Of a stretch of DNA of 64,000 nucleotides, positions 55,229 through 64,000 are shown in pieces. Under the pieces are notes generated by a model that worked only from the letters and a program-made list of their open reading frames with translations, was not told the DNA's origin and did no database searches. The first letter of the stretch is position 1; each line of letters begins with the position of its first letter. The position numbers were made by a program, and so were the translations under genes. Origin of the DNA: AP-15 sp963818695 (GTDB lineage Bacteria > Pseudomonadota > Alphaproteobacteria > ATCC43930 > CGMCC-115725); the NCBI GenBank assembly GCA_963818695.1, contig CAWFTG010000003.1, forward strand, positions 124,001-188,000. The letters are read 5' to 3'.

Positions 55229-55693
55229 CGCATCCTCCCTCGGACCAGGGTCGGCTAGGCGCTTCTTTGGTCGAGCGCCTTAGTGCGACTACATGCCCTC
55301 CCTGTGAGAGCTCTGCGTCGACTGTATCCCAGCTATGCAGGGATGTCCTGCGGTTTATAAAGCCCCACCCGTTTTCCTGGGCAGGCCCGCCCTTTATGAG
55401 CCGGGGAGAGGTATGAGCCTGGGAGAGGATCCGTTAACCGCGTGCTGTCCCCGGCTCGTGGGCCGCGAGCTTGTAACGACCGCTGTGGGTCAATCGGCGG
55501 TCCCGCTAATAGCTGCGCATGACCGCTTTACCTCCAACTACGGAACAACCGTTGTCTTGCCCAATCAATCGCTACTTGCCACAGCACCAAATCGCGCCCC
55601 GACACTTCTCACTTCCGGAGCTTATCTGTTGCCGGGCCCAGGATAGAGATCGTCAATAGCAGGTCGGGTTCCCTGCAAGAAAAGGAGGTTTCA
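55229..55693. other. Intergenic region upstream of the transporter operon
   Basis: About 460 bases that should contain the promoter of the Dpp-type operon. A plus-strand open frame (55335-55646) has no motif or ribosome site and is rejected. Direct AGCCGGGAGAGGT / AGCCTGGGAGAGGA similarity near 55400-55430 is a short local repeat. Confidence 0.4.
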
Positions 55694-55860
55694 TCATTCC
55701 GGCTCGCCCTTGGTTCCTTTGGCGTAGCTGCCGAGGCCGAGCGAGCGGTAGATTGTCGCCCGGTTGACACCCAAAAAGGGCGGTCGCGTCCCCGGAGAGC
55801 GCGAAAACGACGCCGCTCTTACACCACGCCCTGGGACATGATCTGTTCGCGGTACGGAAC
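55694..55860 (-). pseudogene. C-terminal relic of a resolvase/invertase-type recombinase
   Basis: Minus-strand sequence near 55700-55780 gives FLGVNRATIYRSLGLGSYAK, the helix-turn-helix end of serine recombinases of the Hin/Tn3-resolvase group. A second frame just upstream gives FALSGDATALFG, the segment that should precede it, so the frames are broken by an indel. The catalytic Ser domain is absent. It marks a past mobile element. Confidence 0.55.
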
Positions 55861-55898
55861 GCCCTTTGATGCACGAAGGGTCAAGAAGGAGGCGCGAT

Positions 55899-56090
55899 GT
55901 GCGCTGGGTGATTATCCATTGGTTTGAGTTGGGTGCCTTGGCTCTACTTTCCCTCAACCTTTGGTTCGTCTCTTCGGTATTGAACGCTTTGAGGGAGACA
56001 AATCATTGGCTTGCCTTTCTGACCCGGGTTCGGTGGGACGAGACAGAAGGGCCAAAACATGCAAACGAGGGCCAGCGCAGTCCCCCGTAG
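55899..56090 (+). CDS. Small membrane protein A
   Basis: 63 residues from GTG 55899: VRWVIIHWFELGALALLSLN with one hydrophobic helix, then charged SVLNALRETNHWLAFLTRVR. AGGAGG lies six bases before the GTG, supporting translation. It shares the WFELGAL-type opening with the next small gene (NWMEMGAL). No known function. Confidence 0.5.
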   Translation: MRWVIIHWFELGALALLSLNLWFVSSVLNALRETNHWLAFLTRVRWDETEGPKHANEGQRSPP

Positions 56091-56454
56091 TGACACCTTT
56101 TTGACCGCAGGGGAATTAGGATCAAAGCGGGCTTGGCGTCTAATCCGGCCGGCCAAGCCCATGTGGGGAGCGGCGCCGAGAATATCCCCCAACCCGGCGC
56201 CGCTCCTTCCTCGGATGCCCTTGACGCCGGCGTAGTCAATCACCGATGCAGGGCGGACCACGGCGGCTGCCCAAGCAGCAAACTGGCACCGTCTTGCTCC
56301 TGCCAAAGAAACCGGCCCCGCAAAAGACGCCTGATTGACGCCGGCCGAGGTAGTGGTGTTGGCGGGATTTGATTCAAATCCATGGGAACTGGATTTTTTA
56401 GGCGAACTACCAGGCGCACTGCGTTCCGAGGATCCGGGCGCCAGGGAGGAGCAA
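56091..56454. other. Intergenic region between the two small membrane-protein genes
   Basis: About 360 bases with no credible gene. It ends with AGGGAGGAG before the next start. A GC-rich inverted segment is present near 56160-56210 (GGAGCGGCGCC and GGCGCCGCTCC), which could form a hairpin terminator for the first gene. Confidence 0.5.
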
Positions 56455-56727
56455 ATGAGTTTTGAAACGACTAGCCTGCTGCTGAACTGGATGGAAATGG
56501 GGGCCTTGCTGGCGATCCTGTTTCGCCTTTCCAGCACTTTCGAGCTGATCGCCAATACGCAGCGCGAGCTGAGGCGAGCAATCCATCGCGACCATCGCGC
56601 CGCCGAGATGCACATGGGCAACAGTGTCGATGGGCCAGGGACCGCGTGCGCTCTCCGGTCGCGGCAGGCGCCTGGCTATACCGAGAGGACGAGCCATCCC
56701 GACGATCTGGCCCGCCCATTGCCGTAA
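56455..56727 (+). CDS. Small membrane protein B
   Basis: 90 residues from ATG 56455, with GGAGGAG eight bases upstream. MSFETTSLLLNWMEMGALLA then ILFRLSSTFELIANTQREL contains one hydrophobic span followed by an amphipathic helix; the rest is hydrophilic and of low complexity. Resembles the preceding small protein in layout. Function unknown. Confidence 0.5.
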   Translation: MSFETTSLLLNWMEMGALLAILFRLSSTFELIANTQRELRRAIHRDHRAAEMHMGNSVDGPGTACALRSRQAPGYTERTSHPDDLARPLP

Positions 56728-56813
56728 ACTAAGGGCCGGTCGAGGATAATGCTGTCGCGCCGCACCGCGGGTGGCGGCGCTGTTTCGGCTTACTCTACAG
56801 GCCAATCGGCAGC

Positions 56814-57921
56814 TCAACGCTCGGGCTGAGCCGCCGTCGCGCTGCGGCCGAGCGTGTCCATAAAGCTGATCAGATAGGGCTTCCACACCGCCGCGTAGTA
56901 ATGGGTGAAATGCCCGTGCGTCTTGTCGCTGTACGGGATCAGCACGTATCGACCGTCCTGAATTTTCTCCATTGCGCGCTCGACCGTGCCGAGCTCGGGC
57001 GGGTTGGCGACGTCCTCGACCGTGTTGATCAGCAGCACCTTGGCCTTGATCTTGAGCAGATCCGGCTCGGGGCTATAATCCTCGATCGACTCGATGGCCC
57101 ATAACGAGTCATTGGCGTCGCCCTTGGCGATGCGCGCCACGCGCTCGTCATAGAGCTTGTCGGCGCCCGCGCGCGTCGGCGCCATTTCCTGAATGCGCGC
57201 GGCGCTCTCGGGCATGAACGAGCCCGCTGCCGCGCTATAGATGTAATGAGTTCGGGTTCTTGTCGTAATTGCCGTCGTTCCAGTCGGGGTCATGACGGAT
57301 CGCCTCGGCCGCGGCGCGACGCATGATCCAGTTGCGGCCGCTGATCTCGACCGGCTGACAGGAGAGCCCGACGATCCCGTCCATCAATTGAGGATACATC
57401 TCGGCCCACAGGAAACTGTGCATGCAACCGAGCGAGCTGCCGATCACCAGCCGCAGATGGGCAACCCCGAGCCCCTCGGTGACCAGCCGGTGCACGGCGT
57501 CGACCATGTCGTGATAACGGTAATGCGGGAAATTGCCCTTGAGCCCGTCGGAGGGCTTGCTCGAGCCGCCGCGACCGAGCGCGTCGGGGATGATGATGAA
57601 ATATCGCCCCACGTCCAAAGGCTGTCCTTCCCGGAACAGCTCCTCGGACAGGGTTGGCCGCAGCCAGTTGGCCCCGGTGCCGGTATTGCCTTGCAACAGC
57701 AATACGCCGTTGACGATCTCGCCGGCACCGTTGCGCTCGGCAGAGCCGAGCGTGCGGTAGTGCAGTTTCAGCTGAGACAGGGTCTGGCCGCTGGCGAATT
57801 TATAATCCTTTATAAAGAAATCGCCCTCCTGGTAATTGAGCCAGTTCGTGTTTTCCGGTGCTGCGAGCACAGGTGCGGCAACGCCAATGAGGGCGGCGGC
57901 AAAGGCGGCACGAATGAACAT
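56814..57921 (-). CDS. Alpha/beta hydrolase, MetX-like (one frameshift)
   Basis: About 368 residues with a signal peptide (MFIRAAFAAALIGVAAPVLA). The homoserine-acetyltransferase-like fold shows YRTLGS, LLLQGNTGTGANWL, IIIPDALGRGGSSKPSDG, the nucleophile GSSLGCMHS, NTVEDVANPPE for the acid and THGHFTH for the base. The frame is broken near 57251 in the AACCCGAACTC stretch, one extra A, joining NYDKNP to HYIYSAAAGSF. Because it is exported, a MetX role is unlikely; it is a hydrolase of unknown substrate. Confidence 0.83.
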
Positions 57922-57973
57922 GACAAAGGCTACTCCCACGGTGAGTGACGGCCCGCAAATTCAGCAGCGCCGA

Positions 57974-58408
57974 TCAGGCTTCGAGGCGGCGCGCGAATTT
58001 GGCCATATCGATGACGGCACGGGAATGCGATCCGGCCCCGATCTCCTTATCGCCCTCTGTCGCGCGCACCCGGAATTCGACCCGCCGCCCGTCGACTTTC
58101 GTGACCTCGGCCTCGCCGGTGACCGTGCGTCCGACCGGTGTGGCGGCCAGGTGGCGGACATTGACTGCGGTGCCGACCGCGCTTTCCCCAGGGTCGAGAT
58201 AAGTCTTGATCGCGTTGAGCGCGGCGTTTTCCATGACCATGATCATAACGGGCGTGGCGAACACCGCCGGCAGCATCGCATCTTTGAACCGGTTCGCGAG
58301 ATGCTCGGGCTGGACCAGAAGTGAAAACGAGCCTCTGGCCCCAAGTGGTATCTGCTTCATGGCATAGGCTCCAGCGGGCTCAGCAGGCGAGGTTTCAAGT
58401 TCATTCAT
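57974..58408 (-). CDS. Thioesterase-like protein (FlK/hot-dog type)
   Basis: About 144 residues. LGARGSFSLLVQPEHLANRF, TPVMIMVMENAALNAIKTYL, VGTAVNVRHLAATPVGRTVT and EFRVRATEGDKEIGAGSH show the FlK-like hot-dog fold (fluoroacetyl-CoA thioesterase relatives). Start ATG 58408 overlaps the amidase stop by 8 nt; a later in-frame ATG (58360) begins nearer the conserved core. It likely hydrolyses an acyl thioester linked to the amidase's product. Confidence 0.82.
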   Translation of the reverse strand: MNELETSPAEPAGAYAMKQIPLGARGSFSLLVQPEHLANRFKDAMLPAVFATPVMIMVMENAALNAIKTYLDPGESAVGTAVNVRHLAATPVGRTVTGEAEVTKVDGRRVEFRVRATEGDKEIGAGSHSRAVIDMAKFARRLEA

Positions 58409-59855
58409 ATCCGGGCGGCGGCGTGAAGCCGCCGATCTCATCGGCGAGCAGGCGGGCGAACTCAATCGTCGTCGGATCTTCGCCTTCCGCCCCGATGATC
58501 TGCAGTCCGACCGGCAGGCCTGCCGCGGTCAGGCCGATCGGTGCGGCGGTGGCCGGCAGATAGGAGAGGCTCGGCAATCCGGCCCAAAAGCGCTGGTCGC
58601 CATAGGGGATCAGCCGTCCGTTCACCGGGATCAGCCGCCGGTCGCGATCCGGGTTGTGGTCGTGCGGGAAGGCGGCGGTGGCGGCGACCGGCGTCAGCAG
58701 CACGTCGAAGCGCTGGAAGAAGTCACGCCAGGCATAACGCAGTTTATTGCGCGCCTCGTTGGCGATGCCCCAGGCGCGGTGGTCGAGCGTGGCGCCCCGT
58801 GCCAATGTCGCCCGAAAGCTCATGTCGTCGGCTGCAATCGTTGCGGCGATTTCCTTCTGTGCGGCGAAATCCGCATCGCTGATGCGCGAGGCGGTGGCCG
58901 CCCGCAACAAAGTCATGAACAGCCGGTGGTGTTCGGCATCCCCGATATTCGGCCGGGCGTTCTCGTCGACCGAGGCGCCGGTTCGCGCGATCCCGGCAAC
59001 CGCTGCCTCGAAAGGTTCACGCACGCTGGCGTCGACCTCTGAGAGTGGCGAGGTTGCCCATACCGCGACGCGGAACTCGCCGAGCCTGCGTCGGCGCGGC
59101 GACGGCAGTTCGAGCCGCCACGCCGGCTTTTGCAACTCGTCCGGGCCAGCGAGGACGCGCAACGCCAAGGCGATATCCTCGGCATGGCGCGCCATGGGAC
59201 CGACCACCGAGATATCGGTCGGCGTGACAGTCGCCGCGGGCGCATGGCCGCGCGACGGGATCAGCCCCCAGCTCGGCTTATGGCCATAAACCCCGCAGTA
59301 ATGAGCGGGATTGCGCAACGACCCGGCGATGTCGCTGCCCGCGCCCAGGGCGGACAGCCCGGCAGCCAATACCGCGGCCTCACCGCCCGACGAGCCGCCC
59401 GGCCCGCGCGAGAGGTCCCAGGGGTTGTTCGTGGTCCCATAGATGTCGTTGTAGCTTTGCGAATCCATCAGCATGTACGGGACATTGGTCTTCCCGAACA
59501 CGATCGCGCCGGCCTGCAATAGTCGGTCGACCACGACCGCGTTGCTCGTCGCGATGTTGTCCTTCCACAGCGGATTGCCAAAGGTGGTCGGCAAGCCAGA
59601 GACGTTGAATGATTCCTTGACCGTCATCGGGATGCCGTGCAGCGGGCCCCACACCTCGCCCTTGACCAGCGCAGCATCGGCGTCGCAGGCGCGCTGCCGG
59701 GCGGCGTCGATTTGCCAGGCGATGATTGCATTGAGGGCCGGGTTTTGGCGCTCGGCGCGCGCGAGGTAGAACTCGAGCAATTCAAGGCAGCCGATGCGGC
59801 GGTCGCGGATCTCGGCGGCCACCCGAGCGGCGGAACCAAACGCGCGCAAATCCAT
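58401..59855 (-). CDS. Amidase, amidase-signature family
   Basis: A 484-residue enzyme. The catalytic triad Ser-cisSer-Lys is seen as Lys 80 in MTVKESF, then GPGGSSGGEAAVLAAGLSAL with the cis-Ser near 156, and nucleophile Ser in GAGSDIAGS near 179. It hydrolyses amides or amino-acid amides; substrate unknown. It is first in the amidase, thioesterase, hydrolase cluster, and follows Kup at a distance of about 80 nt. Confidence 0.92.
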   Translation of the reverse strand: MDLRAFGSAARVAAEIRDRRIGCLELLEFYLARAERQNPALNAIIAWQIDAARQRACDADAALVKGEVWGPLHGIPMTVKESFNVSGLPTTFGNPLWKDNIATSNAVVVDRLLQAGAIVFGKTNVPYMLMDSQSYNDIYGTTNNPWDLSRGPGGSSGGEAAVLAAGLSALGAGSDIAGSLRNPAHYCGVYGHKPSWGLIPSRGHAPAATVTPTDISVVGPMARHAEDIALALRVLAGPDELQKPAWRLELPSPRRRRLGEFRVAVWATSPLSEVDASVREPFEAAVAGIARTGASVDENARPNIGDAEHHRLFMTLLRAATASRISDADFAAQKEIAATIAADDMSFRATLARGATLDHRAWGIANEARNKLRYAWRDFFQRFDVLLTPVAATAAFPHDHNPDRDRRLIPVNGRLIPYGDQRFWAGLPSLSYLPATAAPIGLTAAGLPVGLQIIGAEGEDPTTIEFARLLADEIGGFTPPPGYE

Positions 59856-59938
59856 CTCGCTTCCTCCCCATGCGGTGACATGCCACCCTACCAGCGGTCC
59901 GGAGGGGATGCCAATCGCGCCTGCGTGACGTTTGATCC

Positions 59939-61900
59939 TCAGATCTCGACTTCGGCGCCGAGCTCGATCACCCGGTCAGGCGGGATGCGGAAGAACTCGG
60001 TCGGCCGCGTCGCGATGCGCACGAGGCCGGAATAGAGGCGCTCGCGCCATCGCGCCATCCCCGGCCGCGAGCTCGATTTGACGTTGGTGCGCCCGACGAA
60101 GAACGAGAGCTGGTTTGGATCGAGTGTCAGCCCCGGGATTTCCGCCCGGCTCAGCTCCCGCGCCACGTTGGGCGTCTGGGCAAAGCCGAAATGCGCTTCG
60201 ATTTGCCAAAACCCGCTGCCGAGCGCGCGCGCCTTGATCCGGTCTGGGCCCGCTACTCGGGGGATATTCTCGGTGACGACCCGGACCAGCAATACCGTCT
60301 GGTGCAGCACCTTGTTGTGCTTGAGATTGCGCACCAAGGTCGAGGGCACGCGTTCGGTCTGCGCGGTGAGAAAAACTGCGGTGCCCGAGACGCGAGCTTC
60401 CGGGGCGGTTTCGCAGGTAGCTAGAAACTCGGCGAGCGGCACCGTCTCGCCCGCTAGCCGGCTCAGCACCAATCGGCGGCCCGTGCGCCACGTGGTCATG
60501 ATCGTCAAGACGGCCAGTCCAATGAGCAGCGGGAACCAACCGCCGCTCGGGATCTTCAGGGCATTGGCGCTGAATAACGCGAGGTCGACGGTCATGATCG
60601 GCGCCAAAACGATGGCGATCGTCGGCCATCGCCAATGCCAGACGCCCCGCATGACCGCTCCGGCGAGGACCGTTGTGATGGCCATTGTTCCGGTAACCGC
60701 GAAACCGTAGGCGGAGGCGAGGCCGCTCGAGCTTTGGAACCCAAGCACCAGAGCGAGCACCGCAATCAAGAGCACCCAATTGACCTGTGGGATGTAGATC
60801 TGCCCCTGCGCGCGCGCCGAGGTCTGGAAGATGTCGAGCGGCGGCGCCAGCCCAAGTTGGATCGCCTGCCGCGATAGCGAAAAGGCTCCCGAGATCACCG
60901 CTTGCGATGCGATGACCGTCGCCGCGGTAGACAGCAGCACCAGCGGGAACAAGCCCCAATCCGGCACCATGCGAAAGAACGGGTTCTCGATGGCCGTCTT
61001 GTTGCCGAGTACCAGAGCGCCTTGTCCGAAGTAATTGAGGACGAGTGCGGGAAGCACTACGGCAAACCATGTCAGCCTGATCGGGAAGCGGCCAAAATGG
61101 CCCATATCGGCGTAAAGCGCCTCACCGCCGGTAATGGCGAGCGCGACGGCACCGAGCACGACGAAGCCCGCGCCCGGAGCGGTTACAAAGACGCCGACTG
61201 CATGCGCCGGGTTCAACGCCGCCAGCACGCGCGGTGCTTCAGCGATCTGCAACACTCCGCTTATCGCGATAACCGCGAACCACAACAGCATCACCGGGCC
61301 GAAGAGGCGGCCGACGCGTCCGGTGCCGCCCTTCTGAAAGAGGAAAAGTGCGAGCAGCACGGCGATCGCCAGCGGCAGGACGAAGCGGTTCAATGCGGGC
61401 GTCGCAATGCCGATGCCTTCAACCGCGCTAAGCACGGAAATTGCCGGCGTGATCATGCTGTCGCCGTAGAAGAGGGCGGCACCGCCGAGCGCGAGCAGGA
61501 TCAGCAAAGTGCGCGAGCGCTCGGTCCGAGCTGCCTCCAAGGCCAACGCCAGCAAGGCGAGGATGCCGCCCTCGCCTTGGTTGTCCGCGCGCATGACCAA
61601 GACGACGTATTTGACGGCGACGACGATGATCAATGCCCAGAAAATCAGCGACAGCACGCCAAGCACGTATCCCGGGTCGAGAGGCAGGCCGTGCTCAGGG
61701 TTGAAGCACTCACGGAAGGTGTAAACCGGGCTTGTCCCGATATCGCCGAACACAACGCCGAGCGCGGCCACGCTCAGCCCGGCGAGACCGGTGGAGGTAT
61801 CCGATCGGTGCCCGCCACGCTCTTCCTCTTCGGTCAACGCGGCGTGTCCAGCCGGGATCACCTCGGTCGCGCTTGGGCTGCTGCCGGTACGGTTTGCCAT
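59939..61900 (-). CDS. kup: Potassium transporter Kup
   Basis: A 653-residue KUP/HAK/KT protein with 12 spans and a C-terminal cytoplasmic part. The selectivity regions are GLSVAALGVVFGDIGTSPVY at the start, VKYVVLVMRADNQGEGGILA, ALYADMGHFGRFPIRLTWFA and the PQVNWVLLIAVLAL loop. It is a proton-coupled K+ importer. The N-terminal 30 residues are extra and acidic. Confidence 0.95.
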   Translation of the reverse strand: MANRTGSSPSATEVIPAGHAALTEEEERGGHRSDTSTGLAGLSVAALGVVFGDIGTSPVYTFRECFNPEHGLPLDPGYVLGVLSLIFWALIIVVAVKYVVLVMRADNQGEGGILALLALALEAARTERSRTLLILLALGGAALFYGDSMITPAISVLSAVEGIGIATPALNRFVLPLAIAVLLALFLFQKGGTGRVGRLFGPVMLLWFAVIAISGVLQIAEAPRVLAALNPAHAVGVFVTAPGAGFVVLGAVALAITGGEALYADMGHFGRFPIRLTWFAVVLPALVLNYFGQGALVLGNKTAIENPFFRMVPDWGLFPLVLLSTAATVIASQAVISGAFSLSRQAIQLGLAPPLDIFQTSARAQGQIYIPQVNWVLLIAVLALVLGFQSSSGLASAYGFAVTGTMAITTVLAGAVMRGVWHWRWPTIAIVLAPIMTVDLALFSANALKIPSGGWFPLLIGLAVLTIMTTWRTGRRLVLSRLAGETVPLAEFLATCETAPEARVSGTAVFLTAQTERVPSTLVRNLKHNKVLHQTVLLVRVVTENIPRVAGPDRIKARALGSGFWQIEAHFGFAQTPNVARELSRAEIPGLTLDPNQLSFFVGRTNVKSSSRPGMARWRERLYSGLVRIATRPTEFFRIPPDRVIELGAEVEI

Positions 61901-62628
61901 GCCTCATTCTGCTCGCCCCGGCTTAGGTGCACCATCGTTTTGGCCGAGAGCACTATGATCTGCTCTCCGGATCGTAATTGACGACAAATAGCAATTCTTG
62001 GCGCGGGCAGAATGATCCCGGAAAACCCGAATCGGGAATTCGACACACCCGTTGTCTCTTAATCCACTTACAGCACCGGTTGTCCAAACTGAACTTGCTT
62101 TGGCCCCGTCTAAATCGAAGGCGGTGCAAATGATGCTCGGGAATCTCTTTGGGCGATCGGGTTGAGCCTTGGCCGTTGGAGCCGCTATCCTTACCGCAAT
62201 CGGGTTTGCCCGCGCCGGATTACCAGCCGCGGAGCTGCTCGGCCCCGGAACATTCCACGACATATCGTCGAGCGGCGGCCGCGCTTGCGTTTACCATCAT
62301 CTTGACGACAGTCTCCATCGGAGAGGAATATTGTCCCAATCGGGTTTCTTTAAGCGGCGGCTGCCCGCCAATGTGTCGCCCGCCATAGCCGAGGGTCCAC
62401 CCGTCGCGGGCTGGCTGATGCTGTACCAGTTTCCGTGGATGCCCGGCTCAAGGCCGGGCATGACGGCTAAGATGACACTGAAGGATCTGAATGCGTCAGA
62501 GGACTAGGAACGAAATTTCTCGGTGAATGATGGCTTCGGCGATTTCTGGCAGGCGTGGCTATTAGCTCGCCGAGTTTGCCGCGTGACGCCTTTGGGATGG
62601 TGGCCGTGGGCTTGAGACGAGGATTGTC
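61901..62628. other. Intergenic region with one palindrome
   Basis: About 730 bases between divergent kup and DUF2277 genes. Open frames here (for example 62169-62507 +) are low-complexity and lack ribosome sites. A perfect 9-bp stem palindrome, ATGCCCGGCTCAAGGCCGGG and onward, lies at 62439-62461. The A+T-rich part 61920-62110 is a probable kup promoter area. Confidence 0.5.
62439..62461. repeat. Short inverted repeat (REP-like)
   Basis: ATGCCCGGC, a five-base loop and GCCGGGCAT form a 9-bp perfect stem. Flanking CGTGG and GACG bases match the ends of common alphaproteobacterial intergenic palindromes. Only one copy was noticed in the window. Confidence 0.7.
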
Positions 62629-62919
62629 ATGTGTCGCAATATCAAGACGCTCCATAACTTCAAACCGCCGGCGACTGAGGACGAAATCAGGGCGTCTTCC
62701 CTGCAATTCGTCCGCAAGCTGAGCGGCTTTACTCGGCCCTCCAGGACGAACCAGCTTGCGTTCGACCGAGCCGTGGACCAGGTGGCCACGGCGGCGCGGG
62801 AGTTGCTCGACTCTCTTGTGACCAATGCCCCACCCCGCCATCGTGAAGTCGAGGCGGCAAAGGCCCGGGCTAGGGCGGCGGACCGGTTTCAACCGTCCGA
62901 GACCGGACGCGCCACCTAG
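62629..62919 (+). CDS. DUF2277 family protein
   Basis: A 96-residue protein beginning MCRNIKTLHNFKPPATEDEI, which is the defining start of the DUF2277 family (often in soil bacteria and actinobacteria). The middle VRKLSGFTRPSRTNQLAFDR and VDQVATAARELLDSLV is typical. Function unknown; full length. Confidence 0.9.
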   Translation: MCRNIKTLHNFKPPATEDEIRASSLQFVRKLSGFTRPSRTNQLAFDRAVDQVATAARELLDSLVTNAPPRHREVEAAKARARAADRFQPSETGRAT

Positions 62920-62982
62920 CTTAGCTAAGCTAGCCAACCCAGGCCGGAGCTGTGTGCCTCGGTTTCCGCGAGGAGAGTGGTC

Positions 62983-63960
62983 ATGCCGCAGCAGATCCGT
63001 GCCGTAGTTGTCGATCCGTCCTTGCCCGATAGGCTGGCGGTCCGGGAGGTCAGCTTACGCGATCCGGACCGCGACGAAGTCGTCGTCAGGGTCACTGCGA
63101 TTTCGCTCAACCGTGGCGAAACCCGACGCGCCTTGCAGGTCGCCGAGGCGGACTGGCGGCCCGGCTGGGATTTCGCCGGGATCGTCGAGGCAACCGCCGC
63201 CGATGGCAGTGGCCCCAAACCGGGCACTCGCGTCGTCGGCATCCTGCCCTCGGGGGCTTGGGCCGAGCGGGTGAATTGTCGCAGCCATGCGGTGGCGGCC
63301 GTGCCCGAGGCAGTGAGCGACGCGCAGGCCGCCACTCTGCCTGTCGCCGGGCTGACCGCGCTGCATGCCCTGCGCCAAGGCGGGCTGCTGCTCGGGCGCA
63401 AGGTTTTGATCGACGGCGCCTCGGGCGGGGTCGGGCATCTCGCGTGCCAACTCGCCGCTGCGGCCGGCGCCATCGTCTGGGGGCATGTACGGCGTGAAGA
63501 ACATCGCGTTGCAGTCGCCGATTGGTGCGGTGATCGCGTCGTGGTCGGCCGCGAGCTGGCCGCCGCCAAGCCGCACGGCCCGTTTTGGCTGATCCTCGAC
63601 TCCGTCGGGGGCACCGCACTCGGCGCTGCGCTCGGCATGCTGCAGCCGAACGGCACCTGCGTAACCTTCGGCGTCTCCGAAACGAGCGCCGCCAACATTG
63701 AAAGCCGGGAATTCTTTGCAACCGGCGGAACACGGCTCTATGGCCTGACCCTGTTCCACGAACTGATGAGCGTCGAGCGCGCGGGAATTGGCTTGGGTCT
63801 GTTGGCGGAGCTTGTCGCCGCCAAGAAATTGCGGCCCCAGATTGCGATCGAAGCGCCCTGGGACGAGATCGGCGCGGTCGCCCGCCGCCTGATCGATCGC
63901 GAGTTTACCGGTAAGGCCGTCTTGCACATTTCAACGGGCGCGAAGATCCCCGCAGCGTGA
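62983..63960 (+). CDS. Zinc-type alcohol dehydrogenase/quinone oxidoreductase-like (MDR)
   Basis: A 325-residue medium-chain reductase: ISLNRGETRRALQ, WDFAGIVEA, LPVAGLTALHALRQGGLLLG and LIDGASGGVGHLACQLAAAA (Rossmann turn) are visible. The zinc-binding Cys set of true alcohol dehydrogenases is missing, so it is closer to NADPH:quinone oxidoreductase. ATG 62983 follows GAGGAGAG. It is close to but not overlapping the DUF2277 gene. Confidence 0.9.
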   Translation: MPQQIRAVVVDPSLPDRLAVREVSLRDPDRDEVVVRVTAISLNRGETRRALQVAEADWRPGWDFAGIVEATAADGSGPKPGTRVVGILPSGAWAERVNCRSHAVAAVPEAVSDAQAATLPVAGLTALHALRQGGLLLGRKVLIDGASGGVGHLACQLAAAAGAIVWGHVRREEHRVAVADWCGDRVVVGRELAAAKPHGPFWLILDSVGGTALGAALGMLQPNGTCVTFGVSETSAANIESREFFATGGTRLYGLTLFHELMSVERAGIGLGLLAELVAAKKLRPQIAIEAPWDEIGAVARRLIDREFTGKAVLHISTGAKIPAA

Positions 63961-64000
63961 TAATTCAGGATGGCAGGTTATCAGCCTGGACGGCTGGATA

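Noticed and set aside
55335..55646. Plus-strand frame before the binding-protein gene
   Set aside because: No ribosome site or motif; it lies in the promoter region of the transporter operon.
56814..57921. In-frame TGA as a selenocysteine codon in the broken hydrolase or other frameshifted genes
   Set aside because: The breaks are frame changes, not single TGA codons in an otherwise open frame.
62169..62507. Plus-strand frame in front of the DUF2277 gene
   Set aside because: Low-complexity translation running across a palindromic repeat.
1..64000. CRISPR arrays, prophage or intact insertion sequence
   Set aside because: No regular direct repeats, phage genes or full transposase were seen.

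Overview
The window is GC-rich and tightly packed, with frequent 4 to 30 nt gene overlaps. It looks like the chromosome of an alphaproteobacterium, probably a soil or plant-associated relative of the Rhizobiales or Rhodospirillales. The support is an APH-fold ThrB overlapping rnhA, a RibB with a degenerate RibA half, PII/Amt pairs, Liv-type and Dpp-type ABC operons, and several acyl-CoA ligases. The exact genus cannot be told from the sequence alone. No prophage, CRISPR array or intact insertion sequence was seen.

Layout. 1-1121 (-): start of rnhA and thrB. 2265-7189 (+): acyl-CoA ligase, SDR, APH-like phosphotransferase, DUF6285 protein and ribB, with overlapping ends. 7219-12948: a nitrogen block with amtB-glnK (-), a PP2C phosphatase/Ser-Thr kinase fusion (-), a small secreted protein (-) and a second amtB (+) behind a good sigma-54 promoter. 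13013-23093: ftsH, an MlaC-like protein, two tandem enolase-superfamily (MR_MLE) genes, a cystathionine beta-lyase-like gene, small secreted and lipoproteins, a CocE-type hydrolase and a zinc-ribbon gene pair. 23124-27322: SMP-30 lactonase, EthD protein, dihydropyrimidinase/hydantoinase and a CobW GTPase. 27516-35559 (+): a complete branched-chain-amino-acid-type ABC transporter (ATPase, permease, permease, binding protein, ATPase) with an acyl-CoA ligase inside and an asparaginase behind. 35599-37136: tgt and queF (queuosine). 37655-40782: Cache-type sensor histidine kinase and an MFS transporter.

40963-47969 is the most distinctive stretch. It holds a heme-oxygenase-like (possible diiron) protein, a deletion remnant of a luciferase-like monooxygenase, and a full selenocysteine decoding set: a SelD with an N-terminal FAD oxidoreductase domain, SelA, SelB and tRNA-Sec. 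The three protein genes are joined by ATGA overlaps. A dispersed palindromic repeat has been captured as the C-terminal tail of SelA. The tRNA-Sec reads as a 7+5 instead of the usual 8+5 acceptor/T branch.

48086-55228 (-) is a dipeptide-type ABC transporter with two tandem paralogous binding proteins. 55694-56727 carries a recombinase remnant and two small membrane proteins. 56814-61900 (-) holds an alpha/beta hydrolase, a thioesterase-like protein, an amidase and the potassium transporter Kup. 62629-63960 (+) has a DUF2277 protein and a zinc-type oxidoreductase.

Caution: at least eight otherwise well conserved genes carry single-base frame changes, mostly one extra base in a short homopolymer. 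This pattern fits sequencing or assembly indels better than true decay, and it affects how all 'broken' genes here, and the odd tRNA-Sec, should be read.
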